Shown: positions 14,790 through 21,153 of the stretch, piece after piece | Layout of the letters: each line of letters opens with the position of its first letter | How positions within the stretch are numbered: position 1 is the stretch's first letter | Assembly (NCBI GenBank): GCA_023404345.1 | Contig: JAEYCB010000028.1 | Span: 1 to 21,883 of the forward strand | Direction of reading: 5' to 3' | Origin: Bacillota bacterium | Lineage (GTDB): Bacteria; Bacillota; Clostridia; Christensenellales; Aristaeellaceae | DNA length: 21,883 bases | The notes under the pieces: generated by a model | Told to the model about the DNA's origin: nothing | Database searches by the model: none | Seen by the model: only the letters and a program-made list of their open reading frames with translations | Translations under genes and position numbers: made by a program

Positions 14790-15881
14790 TCAAAGATCCT
14801 TATGGGGAATGTACCCCAGCTTGCACAGGTATTCGGCGCTCAGCACGCCGCCGCCCGCTGCGCCGCGAAGCGTGTTGTGGCTCAGGCAGACGAATTTGTA
14901 GTCCATTACCGGGTCCTCACGCAGACGGCCCAGGCAGATGGCCATGCCCCCCTCGGTGTCCCGGTCCAGCCGGGTCTGGGGACGAGCGGGGTCATCGAAA
15001 TAATGAAGGAACTTTTTGGGCGAAGAGGGCAGGTCCAACCCCAGCGTGGCGGGCTGGCAGCTGTCCCAGCGCGCCAGAATCTCTTCGCGGGAAGGCTTGC
15101 GGCCGAACTTGACGCTTACCGCCGCCATATGACCGTCGGAGGCGGCTACGCGCAGGCACTGCGCGCTGATAACCGGAGAAGTGGCATCCACGATGGTCCC
15201 GTTTTCCACGCGGCCGAAAATTTTCAGCGGCTCGCGTTCGCTTTTTTCATCCTCGCCGCCGATGTAGGGGATGACGTTGTCGATCATCTCCGGCCAGGTC
15301 TCAAAGGTTTTGCCAGCCCCGCTGATGGCCTGATAGGTGCATACCGTGACCGCCTTCGGCTCAAAGTCCAGAAGCGGCCACAGCGCGGGCACATAGCTCT
15401 GGATGGAGCAATTGGGCTTGACGGCGATGAAGCCGGTATGTGTGCCCAGCCGACGGCGCTGGGCTTCGATCACGGCGGCGTGCGCACCGTTGATTTCGGG
15501 AATCAGCATAGGCACGTCGGGGGTGTGGCGGTTGGCGCTGTTGTTGCTGATGACGGGCACCTCGGCCTTGGCGTAGCGCTCCTCCAGGGCACGGATATCT
15601 TCCTTCTTCATATCCACGGCGCAGAACACAAAGTCCACCAGCCGGGCCACGCTCTCCACATCGGCGGCATCCAGCACCGTCAGCTGGCCAATAGCCTGGG
15701 GAACCGGCGTGCCGGGAAAGGCCCAGCGGCCCGATACGGCCTCGGCGTAGGTTTTTCCCGCGCTGCGGCTGGAAGCCGCCACGCACGTGACTTTGAACCA
15801 GGGGTGCTCCTTCAAAAGCAGCGTGAACCGCTGCCCAACCATGCCCGTTGCGCCGATGATGCCGACCCGATATTGCTGCAT
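14790..15881 (-). CDS. asd: Aspartate-semialdehyde dehydrogenase
   Basis: A 363-residue enzyme that makes aspartate semialdehyde from aspartyl phosphate with NADPH. The cofactor site GIIGATGMVGQRF is at residues 7-19. The catalytic Cys158 lies in VKPNCSIQSY, and the acid/base His lies in RVAASDGHMAAV. The length and the KPNCSIQ form (instead of NPNCST) point to the longer archaeal/fungal-like Asd branch that also occurs in some Clostridia. It is first in asd-dapA-dapB. The ATG is poorly served by its ribosome binding site (AAGGAAG about 11 bases away). A promoter at 16002-16030 gives a leader of about 115 bases with no recognisable lysine riboswitch. Confidence 0.95.
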   Translation of the reverse strand: MQQYRVGIIGATGMVGQRFTLLLKEHPWFKVTCVAASSRSAGKTYAEAVSGRWAFPGTPVPQAIGQLTVLDAADVESVARLVDFVFCAVDMKKEDIRALEERYAKAEVPVISNNSANRHTPDVPMLIPEINGAHAAVIEAQRRRLGTHTGFIAVKPNCSIQSYVPALWPLLDFEPKAVTVCTYQAISGAGKTFETWPEMIDNVIPYIGGEDEKSEREPLKIFGRVENGTIVDATSPVISAQCLRVAASDGHMAAVSVKFGRKPSREEILARWDSCQPATLGLDLPSSPKKFLHYFDDPARPQTRLDRDTEGGMAICLGRLREDPVMDYKFVCLSHNTLRGAAGGGVLSAEYLCKLGYIPHKDL

Positions 15882-16001
15882 GATGTAACCCCGCTTCCTT
15901 GTTTATGTAGTCCATAAAAAACAGGTTTCCCAAACGGTGCGCGCCTTATCAGCATATGCCGCCAGATGCGCCGGGTGCCGCCGGGAAAGCACCTTCGGTA
16001 A

Positions 16002-16030
16002 AGGATACCATGATGGGTGGGATATGTCAA
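16002..16030 (-). promoter_or_regulatory. Promoter of asd-dapA-dapB
   Basis: On the minus strand TTGACA (16030-16025) and TATCCT (16007-16002) are exactly 17 bases apart. Transcription would begin near 15995. A GGTGC/GCACC hairpin (15993-15974) would form at the very start of the RNA. Confidence 0.75.
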
Positions 16031-16043
16031 TTCCGGGGCGCGC

Positions 16044-16072
16044 TTTACAAAATTCGCGGCATATGCTATGAT
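16044..16072 (+). promoter_or_regulatory. Promoter of the ECF/kinase/NBP35 operon
   Basis: TTTACA (16044-16049) and TATGAT (16067-16072) are 17 bases apart. The start would be near 16079. It diverges from the asd promoter, the two -35 boxes being 13 bases apart, so both polymerases would compete for the same face of the DNA. Confidence 0.75.
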
Positions 16073-16114
16073 ACCCCAAGCCCTTTGCTGCACACGGATG
16101 TCACGAAGGCGCCG

Positions 16115-16174
16115 TTCTTCCTTCCGAAGAAGGAGTTGGGCTTTTGGGCGACCATGCAACTGCAAAGGAAGGAA
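16115..16174 (+). promoter_or_regulatory. Possible translational switch in the leader of the ECF gene
   Basis: The ribosome binding site GGAAGGAA (16167-16174) is exactly complementary to TTCCTTCC (16118-16125). AGTTG (16134-16138) can pair with CAACT (16157-16161) inside that helix. The same TTCCTTCC overlaps a competing hairpin TTCTTC/GAAGAA (16115-16120 with 16126-16131). Two exclusive folds, one hiding the start site, are what a translation-controlling riboswitch or thermosensor would show. No known riboswitch class was recognised, and purine/pyrimidine-rich runs can pair by chance. Confidence 0.35.
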
Positions 16175-16181
16175 ACAAAAA

Positions 16182-16724
16182 ATGAAGAAAAATCAAATGA
16201 TCCGCCTAGTGCTCTCCGCGCTGTTTCTGGCCATTGGCTTTGTGCTGCCCTTTCTGACGGGGCAAATTCCGGAGGTGGGCAGCATGCTCCTGCCCCTGCA
16301 CCTGCCTGCGTTGATCTGCGGCTTTGTCTGCGGATGGCCGTGGGGGCTGCTGGTGGGCTTTGTGCTGCCCATTGCGCGCAGCCTGCTGTTTGGCATGCCG
16401 CCGCTGGTGCCCACGGCGCTGGCCATGGCCTTTGAGATGGCAGGATACGGAGCCGTCGCTGGCCTCCTGTACCAGCGCCTGCGTCCGGGCCGGGGACGCG
16501 TGTATGTTGCGCTGATCGGCGCCATGCTGGCGGGACGCGCGGTGTGGGGACTGGCCAGCTGGCTGATCTATGCACTGCTTACGCAGAACCGTTTTGCGAT
16601 GACTGCGTTCTGGATGGGCGGTTTCGTCAACGCATGGCCGGGCATGGTGCTGCAGGTGGTGCTGGTGCCGCTGATCGTGATGGCGCTGGAGCGCGCCCGG
16701 CTGATTCCGCTGAAGGAGAATTGA
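16182..16724 (+). CDS. ECF transporter S component (substrate unknown)
   Basis: A 180-residue integral membrane protein with about six helices, the substrate-binding S subunit of an energy-coupling-factor importer. The sequence LLPLHLPALICGFVCGWPWG (about residues 36-55) followed by GFVLPIARSLLFGMPP and AMAFEMAGYG is typical of the ECF S family (ECF_trnsprt). It must share EcfA/A'/T subunits encoded elsewhere. The ATG at 16182 follows GGAAGG by about eight bases; longer open frames reach back to 16017 but lie in the leader. It starts a five-gene operon. The next gene is a small-molecule kinase, so import coupled to phosphorylation of a vitamin or nucleoside-like compound is plausible. The substrate cannot be read from the sequence. 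Confidence 0.88.
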   Translation: MKKNQMIRLVLSALFLAIGFVLPFLTGQIPEVGSMLLPLHLPALICGFVCGWPWGLLVGFVLPIARSLLFGMPPLVPTALAMAFEMAGYGAVAGLLYQRLRPGRGRVYVALIGAMLAGRAVWGLASWLIYALLTQNRFAMTAFWMGGFVNAWPGMVLQVVLVPLIVMALERARLIPLKEN

Positions 16725-16734
16725 AACAACAGCC

Positions 16735-17796
16735 ATGGAGAAGGCGCTTTTGAAAAAGCGAATTATGGAGACTCCGCAAATGGAGCCTGTGGACGCAGTC
16801 AAGCTCGTGTATCAGAGCGCGTTTGGCTGCGGCCATCTTTTGTCGGGGGACTGCGCGGGGTGGGTGGAAGCAGAGCTGGCGCATACTGCCCCGTGCGACG
16901 GAATGCCCGCGTTTACACCCATCGGGAGAGGGCTGTGTCGGCTCAATCTGGCAGCACCCGCTGTGCGGGAGTTGCCGCCGGAGCGAATCGCGGATATGAT
17001 GAGCGTGACCATGGAGCAGCCCTTGGGGGGCGAGGAAGCGATGTCCGCTGGGCTGGAAGCTCTGCAGGAGCTGGCCCGCGCAGGGGAGACACCGTTTTTG
17101 CAGGAAAGCCTGGAGGCGTTTCTTGACGCTTGGGACGGTCACACGCCCGTGAGCCACAGCGCTGCGTACCGGGCTGCCTATGCCCCGGCGTACCGTGTGG
17201 TACGTGAGGACCTGGGCACGCTCGTGCCCGTGGTGGCACAGCTCGAGCGGCGCCTGGCCGAAGCCGGCCAGGCGCTGGCAGTGCTGGATGGCCCCTGTGG
17301 GTCGGGCAAAAGCACGCTGGCGGATGCGCTGGCAGCGCTGTACCATACGCAGCCCATCCGCATGGACGACTTCTTTTTGCCTCCGGTGCTGCGCACGGAG
17401 CAGCGGCTTATGCAGCCAGGAGGCAACGTGCATTACGAACGCTTCCTTGATGAGGTGCTTGCGGGCCTGATGCGCGGCGGCGACGTGCCCTATCGCCGGT
17501 ATGACTGCCAGAGCGGCGCATGGCTGGACCGTGTGCATCGCGCCGCGCCGGTTGCGGTGATCGAAGGCAGCTACAGCCATCATCCGGTGTTTGCAGCGGA
17601 ATACGCCGCGCTTGGCGCCCTGCGCATCTTTGTTTATACAACGGAGGAAGAAAGGATCAAACGCCTGCGTATGAGGGAAGGGGAACGGTTTTTTACCTTT
17701 CAAACCCGCTGGATTCCTCTTGAAAAAAGATACACAGAGGCGTATGATATCAAAAGTGGGGCAGATATCGCCCTGGAGAGCCAGCCATGGGCCTGA
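16735..17796 (+). CDS. Two-domain P-loop kinase (uridine kinase-like C-terminus)
   Basis: A 353-residue soluble protein. Residues 1 to about 170 form a helical domain I do not recognise as a named family; it has AVKLVYQSAFGCGHLL near the start and VSHSAAYRAAYAPAYRVV near its end. The C-terminal domain is of the uridine kinase/phosphoribulokinase/pantothenate kinase group. Its motifs are Walker A GPCGSGKST at 186-194, RMDDFF at 209-214, YDCQSG at 256-261, VIEGSYSHHP around Glu277, and RWIPLEKRY near the end. It probably phosphorylates a small hydroxyl compound with ATP. The only ribosome binding site (AAGGAG, 16714-16719) is 15 bases before the ATG, so translation may be weak or coupled to the ECF gene ten bases upstream. 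Confidence 0.8.
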   Translation: MEKALLKKRIMETPQMEPVDAVKLVYQSAFGCGHLLSGDCAGWVEAELAHTAPCDGMPAFTPIGRGLCRLNLAAPAVRELPPERIADMMSVTMEQPLGGEEAMSAGLEALQELARAGETPFLQESLEAFLDAWDGHTPVSHSAAYRAAYAPAYRVVREDLGTLVPVVAQLERRLAEAGQALAVLDGPCGSGKSTLADALAALYHTQPIRMDDFFLPPVLRTEQRLMQPGGNVHYERFLDEVLAGLMRGGDVPYRRYDCQSGAWLDRVHRAAPVAVIEGSYSHHPVFAAEYAALGALRIFVYTTEEERIKRLRMREGERFFTFQTRWIPLEKRYTEAYDIKSGADIALESQPWA

Positions 17797-17823
17797 CCGG
17801 CCTTGGCGCAGAGGAGGAACCGG

Positions 17824-18279
17824 ATGCGGCTTTTGGTGATTGACGGGCAGGGCGGCGGTGTTGGCAAGAGTCTGATTGCCGCCGTGAAACGGATTGCGCC
17901 TGAACAGGCTATCATTGCCGTAGGCACCAACGCACAGGCCACTGCGGCCATGCTGCGCGCAGGCGCGGACCTGGGAGCTACCGGCGAAAGCGCCATCCGG
18001 TATCAATGCCGCCATGCCGACGTGATCGCCGGCGTAACGGGCATCCTGCATGCCAATGCCATGCTGGGCGAGATTTCGCCGGCCATCGCAGCGGCAGTTA
18101 GCCTGAGCGAAGCGCAGAAGGTGCTGGTGCCCCTGGAACGCTGCGGTCTGATGATCGCGGGAGTGGGCAAGCAGCCGCTGGACAGCCTTATCCGCGAGGC
18201 AGCGCGCATGATCTGCATGCTTTGCGGCCATCCTGTGGACGGCTCCGAACAACAAAAAAGAGGGGAATCATCAACATGA
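17824..18279 (+). CDS. DUF3842 family protein
   Basis: A 151-residue cytoplasmic protein of unknown function. It begins MRLLVIDGQGGGVGKSL, a glycine-rich loop at residues 8-15 that looks like a nucleotide-binding P-loop or Rossmann turn. VGTNAQATAAMLRAGAD and GVTGILHANAMLGEISPAIA follow, both usual in this family. AGGAGG lies six bases before the ATG; an in-frame TTG at 17803 lacks a better site. It sits 27 bases after the kinase gene, and its stop overlaps the start of the NBP35 gene (ATGA), so the two are translated together. That pairing suggests a helper role in the same process, but nothing in the sequence states which. Confidence 0.85.
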   Translation: MRLLVIDGQGGGVGKSLIAAVKRIAPEQAIIAVGTNAQATAAMLRAGADLGATGESAIRYQCRHADVIAGVTGILHANAMLGEISPAIAAAVSLSEAQKVLVPLERCGLMIAGVGKQPLDSLIREAARMICMLCGHPVDGSEQQKRGESST

Positions 18280-19118
18280 GCGAATGTACGCACGATTGTT
18301 CCACCTGCAGCCAGAGCTGCGGCAATCGCACTGAGCCGGAAAGCCTGCTGGCCAAGCCGCATGAGCTGTCGCACATCAAAAAGGTTGTGGGCGTATGCAG
18401 CGGCAAGGGCGGCGTGGGCAAGAGCCTGGTCACCTCCCTGCTGGCGGTGCTGGCCCAGCGCCAGGGTCTGAAGGTGGGTATCCTGGACGCGGACATCACC
18501 GGCCCGTCCATTCCCAAGGCGTTTGGCATCAAGGAAAAGGCCATGGGTACCGACGCGGGCATTCTGCCGGTCAAGACCAAGACCGGGATCGACGTGATGA
18601 GCCTGAACCTGCTTCTGGAGAACGATTCTGACCCCGTGGTTTGGCGCGGTCCGGTCATCGCGGGTGCGGTGGGCCAGTTTTGGACCGACGTAATCTGGGG
18701 CGACAAGGATGTTCTATTCATCGATATGCCTCCGGGAACGGGCGACGTAATGCTCACCGTGTTCCAGACCATTCCCGTGGATGGTGTGATTCTGGTATCC
18801 ACCCCGCAGGAACTGGTGGAGATGATTGTGGAAAAGGCGCTCAAGATGGCCGGGATGATGGAGATTCCCGTCATGGCGCTGGTGGAAAACATGAGCTACG
18901 TCGCTTGCCCTGACTGCGGCAAGCATGTGGAGCTGTTTGGCAAGAGCCATGTGGCGGAGATTGCCCAGCGCTACAATATTCCGCTTACGGCCCAGCTGCC
19001 CATCGATCCCAAGCTGGCGGGCGGTATTGACAAGGGCATGATTGAGCTGTTTAACGGCGACTGGCTGGACAAGATCGCCGACGCCGTGTACGACCTGCCT
19101 GCCAGGGCCGGCAAGTAA
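18276..19118 (+). CDS. Mrp/NBP35-family Fe-S cluster carrier ATPase
   Basis: A 280-residue deviant P-loop ATPase that binds and passes on iron-sulfur clusters (ApbC/Mrp/NBP35 family). The N-terminus carries Cys4, Cys8, Cys11 and Cys15 (MSECTHDCSTCSQSC), a cluster-binding region like that of NBP35. Walker A is GKGGVGKS at 43-50 and the DADITGPSIP switch at 71-80. IDMPPGTGD is at 149-157, and the cluster-bridging CPDC motif is at Cys211/Cys214. The ATG at 18276 follows GAGGGG and overlaps the DUF3842 stop. It is unrelated to the Mrp antiporter despite the shared name. In anaerobes it would help mature Fe-S enzymes; the client here is unknown. Confidence 0.94.
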   Translation: MSECTHDCSTCSQSCGNRTEPESLLAKPHELSHIKKVVGVCSGKGGVGKSLVTSLLAVLAQRQGLKVGILDADITGPSIPKAFGIKEKAMGTDAGILPVKTKTGIDVMSLNLLLENDSDPVVWRGPVIAGAVGQFWTDVIWGDKDVLFIDMPPGTGDVMLTVFQTIPVDGVILVSTPQELVEMIVEKALKMAGMMEIPVMALVENMSYVACPDCGKHVELFGKSHVAEIAQRYNIPLTAQLPIDPKLAGGIDKGMIELFNGDWLDKIADAVYDLPARAGK

Positions 19119-19128
19119 GGAGGACCTT

Positions 19129-19593
19129 ATGCGCATCGACAGGGACGAAAAGGGCGCACGTGCAGAGGCGCTGTTTCGCGAGGGGTACAACTGCGCGCAG
19201 AGCGTGGTACTGGCCTACGCGGAAGAAATGGGCCTGGAGCTGAAAATGGCGGCCCGCCTGTCCAGCGGCTTTGGCGGCGGCGTGGGTGGCCTGCGCGGCG
19301 TGTGCGGAGCTGTCAGCGGCATGGCCATGGTGTATGGCATGCTGTGCGGCTATGACCGGCCGGAGGAAAAAGAGGAAAAGAAGGCCGAGTACGCCGCCAT
19401 CCAGCGCCTGGCTGACCGCTTCCGCAAAGCGGAGGAGGACATCGACTGCCGTCCATTGTTGGAGCGCGCCGGTATCGACCCGTCCAATATGCCCAGCGAG
19501 CGCGACCCCGAGTATTATGCAAAGCGGCCCTGCCCGCGCCTTGTGCGGCAAGCTGCGGCCATTCTGGCCGATGAGCTCAATGCGAAGGAATAA
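19129..19593 (+). CDS. C_GCAxxG_C_C family redox protein
   Basis: A 154-residue protein with the conserved pattern that names its family: GYNCAQSV (Cys22), SSGFGGGVGGLRGVCGAVSG (Cys59) and LCGYD (Cys73). Later cysteines follow in IDCRPLL and KRPCPRL. The conserved cysteines suggest metal or cluster binding or a redox role, but no activity is established for the family as far as I know. TAAGGAGG, which includes the stop of the NBP35 gene, lies five bases before the ATG. It is the last gene of the operon and is followed by a strong hairpin. Its place next to a cluster carrier fits a cluster-bound protein (inference). Confidence 0.9.
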   Translation: MRIDRDEKGARAEALFREGYNCAQSVVLAYAEEMGLELKMAARLSSGFGGGVGGLRGVCGAVSGMAMVYGMLCGYDRPEEKEEKKAEYAAIQRLADRFRKAEEDIDCRPLLERAGIDPSNMPSERDPEYYAKRPCPRLVRQAAAILADELNAKE

Positions 19594-19612
19594 GGATTTG
19601 GAAAAGCTGACA

Positions 19613-19655
19613 AAGACGCCCCCGGACCATATGGTATGCGGTCCGGGGGCGTCTT
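19613..19655. terminator. Bidirectional terminator between convergent operons
   Basis: A perfect 16-base stem (19613-19628 with 19640-19655, loop of 11) sits midway between the stop of the C_GCAxxG gene (19593) and that of fucU (19672). The minus-strand tail (TTTGTCAGCTTTTCC) is richer in T than the plus-strand tail (GTCGATTGTTG), but it probably serves both. Confidence 0.88.
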
Positions 19656-19671
19656 GTCGATTGTTGCGGGC

Positions 19672-20106
19672 TTACAGCCGCACCACACCCTTGCGGATGA
19701 TAATGTTGCCATAGAGAGCTGTTTCACCGGTCTGCACCACGGCATAGGCCGCGCGGGCGCGGTCCATGAAGGCGTCGTGCTCCATCTTTTCCATATGTAC
19801 GCCGGGAAGATCGATATCCGCCGCCTGCTGGAAACGCTCCCAGATGGGGGCGGTGTTGCCGGGGTACATCCCGTCGGGTATTTCCATTACGCACAGAGGC
19901 GCATCCACAAAATCATCCAGCGGGAACAGGGGCATCAGCGCTGCCATCACCTCGGCACCACCGTGGCCGTCCATGCGTACACAACGCTTGCCGATGGAAG
20001 CAGATGGGAAGTTGCCGTCGGCAAGCACCAATTCATCGCCGTGGCCCATTTCAGCAATGATTTTGAGCAGTTCTGGGGTCAAAATGGGAGAAATTCCTTT
20101 CAGCAT
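19672..20106 (-). CDS. fucU: FucU/RbsD-family sugar mutarotase
   Basis: A 144-residue soluble protein close in length and pattern to FucU, which interconverts the alpha and beta forms of L-fucose (RbsD does so for ribose). The N-terminus MLKGISPILTPELLKIIAEM with GHGDELVLADGNFPS follows the family closely; the catalytic-type His is in MGHGDE (residues 20-25). RMDGHGG, EIPDGM and ALYGNIIIRKG are also conserved. AGAGG lies seven bases before the ATG. It is the last gene of a leftward group with an AEC permease and an LsrF-like enzyme. No fucose isomerase, kinase or aldolase is present here, so the real sugar may differ. Confidence 0.9.
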   Translation of the reverse strand: MLKGISPILTPELLKIIAEMGHGDELVLADGNFPSASIGKRCVRMDGHGGAEVMAALMPLFPLDDFVDAPLCVMEIPDGMYPGNTAPIWERFQQAADIDLPGVHMEKMEHDAFMDRARAAYAVVQTGETALYGNIIIRKGVVRL

Positions 20107-20128
20107 GTTTGTACCTCTTTTCTATTCG

Positions 20129-21061
20129 TTACGCAAGGGTATAGGCGGCAATACCAATGAAGGCCACAATAGAGAGCAGCGTTGAAATAGACAACGTCGT
20201 AGATATGTATTCGCCATGGCCCGTTACATCCGCATACAAAGGGATAATGAAGGGGGCGGGCAACATATAACCAAGCATCAGCGCTACCAGCAGCGGCTTT
20301 TGGAAAGGCACCACAGCAAAGATGATCAATGCACTCACGCAGCACAGCAGGCCCATGACCACCAGGCGAAGCAACGCTGTAGTCAGCACCGGCCTCATCA
20401 GCTCGCGGCTGAAAGAAAGTTCATAACCTACTATGAGCAGAATCAGCACAGAAGTTGGAGCAGTGATAAAGGAAATCAGAGAGCTTACCAATGGTCCAAT
20501 AGTTGAGGAAGCTACCCACTTTCCCACACCGGCCAAACCAAGCACAATGCCCAGCAACATGCCCACACTGGCCGGGTTTGTCAGCATGTTGCGAAGCACT
20601 GCCTGGACGGAAGGCTTTTGCCCATTGACCACTTGAAGGGCGGAGAGAAACACGGTGTATGCAAACATGGTCTGTCCCACATCCGCCATGGCAAAAATAT
20701 GCGTTTCCGATGCGCCGTAAAGCAAGCCGAAGAGAGCATAACCCAACATGCCCCCTTCAAAACCCGTCATCAGAAACGGCATGAATTTGCCGTGACCGGG
20801 GTTGAAACGCCGGGCCCAGAAGCCCAGCAGCAGGGCTACGCCTAGGCTGACAAATACCACGGCAAAGGTAAGCGCGGTAGTACCGGAGTAGTCGGCGGTG
20901 AAGAATGCGTTAAAAAGAACCACCGGCAAAGTAATTTTTCCTACCACAGCTTTAATGCCCTGCAGGCCGGAAGCGTTGATCCATTGCCGCTGTTTGGATA
21001 CGTAACCAAGAAGGATGACAAGCAAGACAGGAAACACCATTTGGAATATGGAAAGCGCCAT
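20129..21061 (-). CDS. AEC-family permease (auxin efflux carrier/malate permease type)
   Basis: A 310-residue membrane protein with about ten helices in two halves. It has the family's KITLPVVLFNAFF stretch after the first helices (about residues 42-54), then TGFEGGMLGYALFGLLYG (about 98-115). MLTNPASVGMLLGIVLGL starts the second half, followed by LPAPFIIPLYA. AEC proteins carry organic acids or other small anions; the direction and substrate are unknown here. AAGGTGAG precedes the ATG by about eight bases. It lies 22 bases before fucU and 92 bases after the LsrF-like gene, suggesting a shared transcript for uptake or release of a compound handled by those enzymes. Confidence 0.88.
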   Translation of the reverse strand: MALSIFQMVFPVLLVILLGYVSKQRQWINASGLQGIKAVVGKITLPVVLFNAFFTADYSGTTALTFAVVFVSLGVALLLGFWARRFNPGHGKFMPFLMTGFEGGMLGYALFGLLYGASETHIFAMADVGQTMFAYTVFLSALQVVNGQKPSVQAVLRNMLTNPASVGMLLGIVLGLAGVGKWVASSTIGPLVSSLISFITAPTSVLILLIVGYELSFSRELMRPVLTTALLRLVVMGLLCCVSALIIFAVVPFQKPLLVALMLGYMLPAPFIIPLYADVTGHGEYISTTLSISTLLSIVAFIGIAAYTLA

Positions 21062-21094
21062 TGAAAGCTCACCTTCTAAAAAGGACCACCACGG

Positions 21095-21129
21095 AGCGGG
21101 GAAAGAATATCCCCCGCTGCCGGGGCAGC
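21095..21129 (-). promoter_or_regulatory. Two overlapping hairpins between the LsrF-like gene and the permease gene
   Basis: AGCGGGG/CCCCGCT (21095-21101 with 21112-21118) and GCTGC/GCAGC (21116-21120 with 21125-21129) share bases and cannot form together. No T tract follows on the minus strand. They may tune expression of the permease relative to the enzyme or protect an RNA end after processing. Confidence 0.3.
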
Positions 21130-21153
21130 CCTTGTAATGAAAATGACCAGGTA

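Noticed and set aside
15882..16001. Lysine riboswitch in the asd leader
   Set aside because: The leader is only about 115 bases, shorter than a lysine riboswitch, and I see neither its typical AGAGGUGC start nor a terminator with a T tract.
16627..18255. A 542-residue minus-strand frame across the ECF, kinase and DUF3842 genes
   Set aside because: Antisense shadow of three genes with recognised motifs; it crosses operon boundaries and its peptide shows no domain pattern.
18276..19118. A link between the Mrp antiporter operon and the Mrp/NBP35 ATPase
   Set aside because: The shared name is a coincidence: one is a cation antiporter, the other a P-loop Fe-S carrier. They are about 8.6 kb apart on opposite strands.
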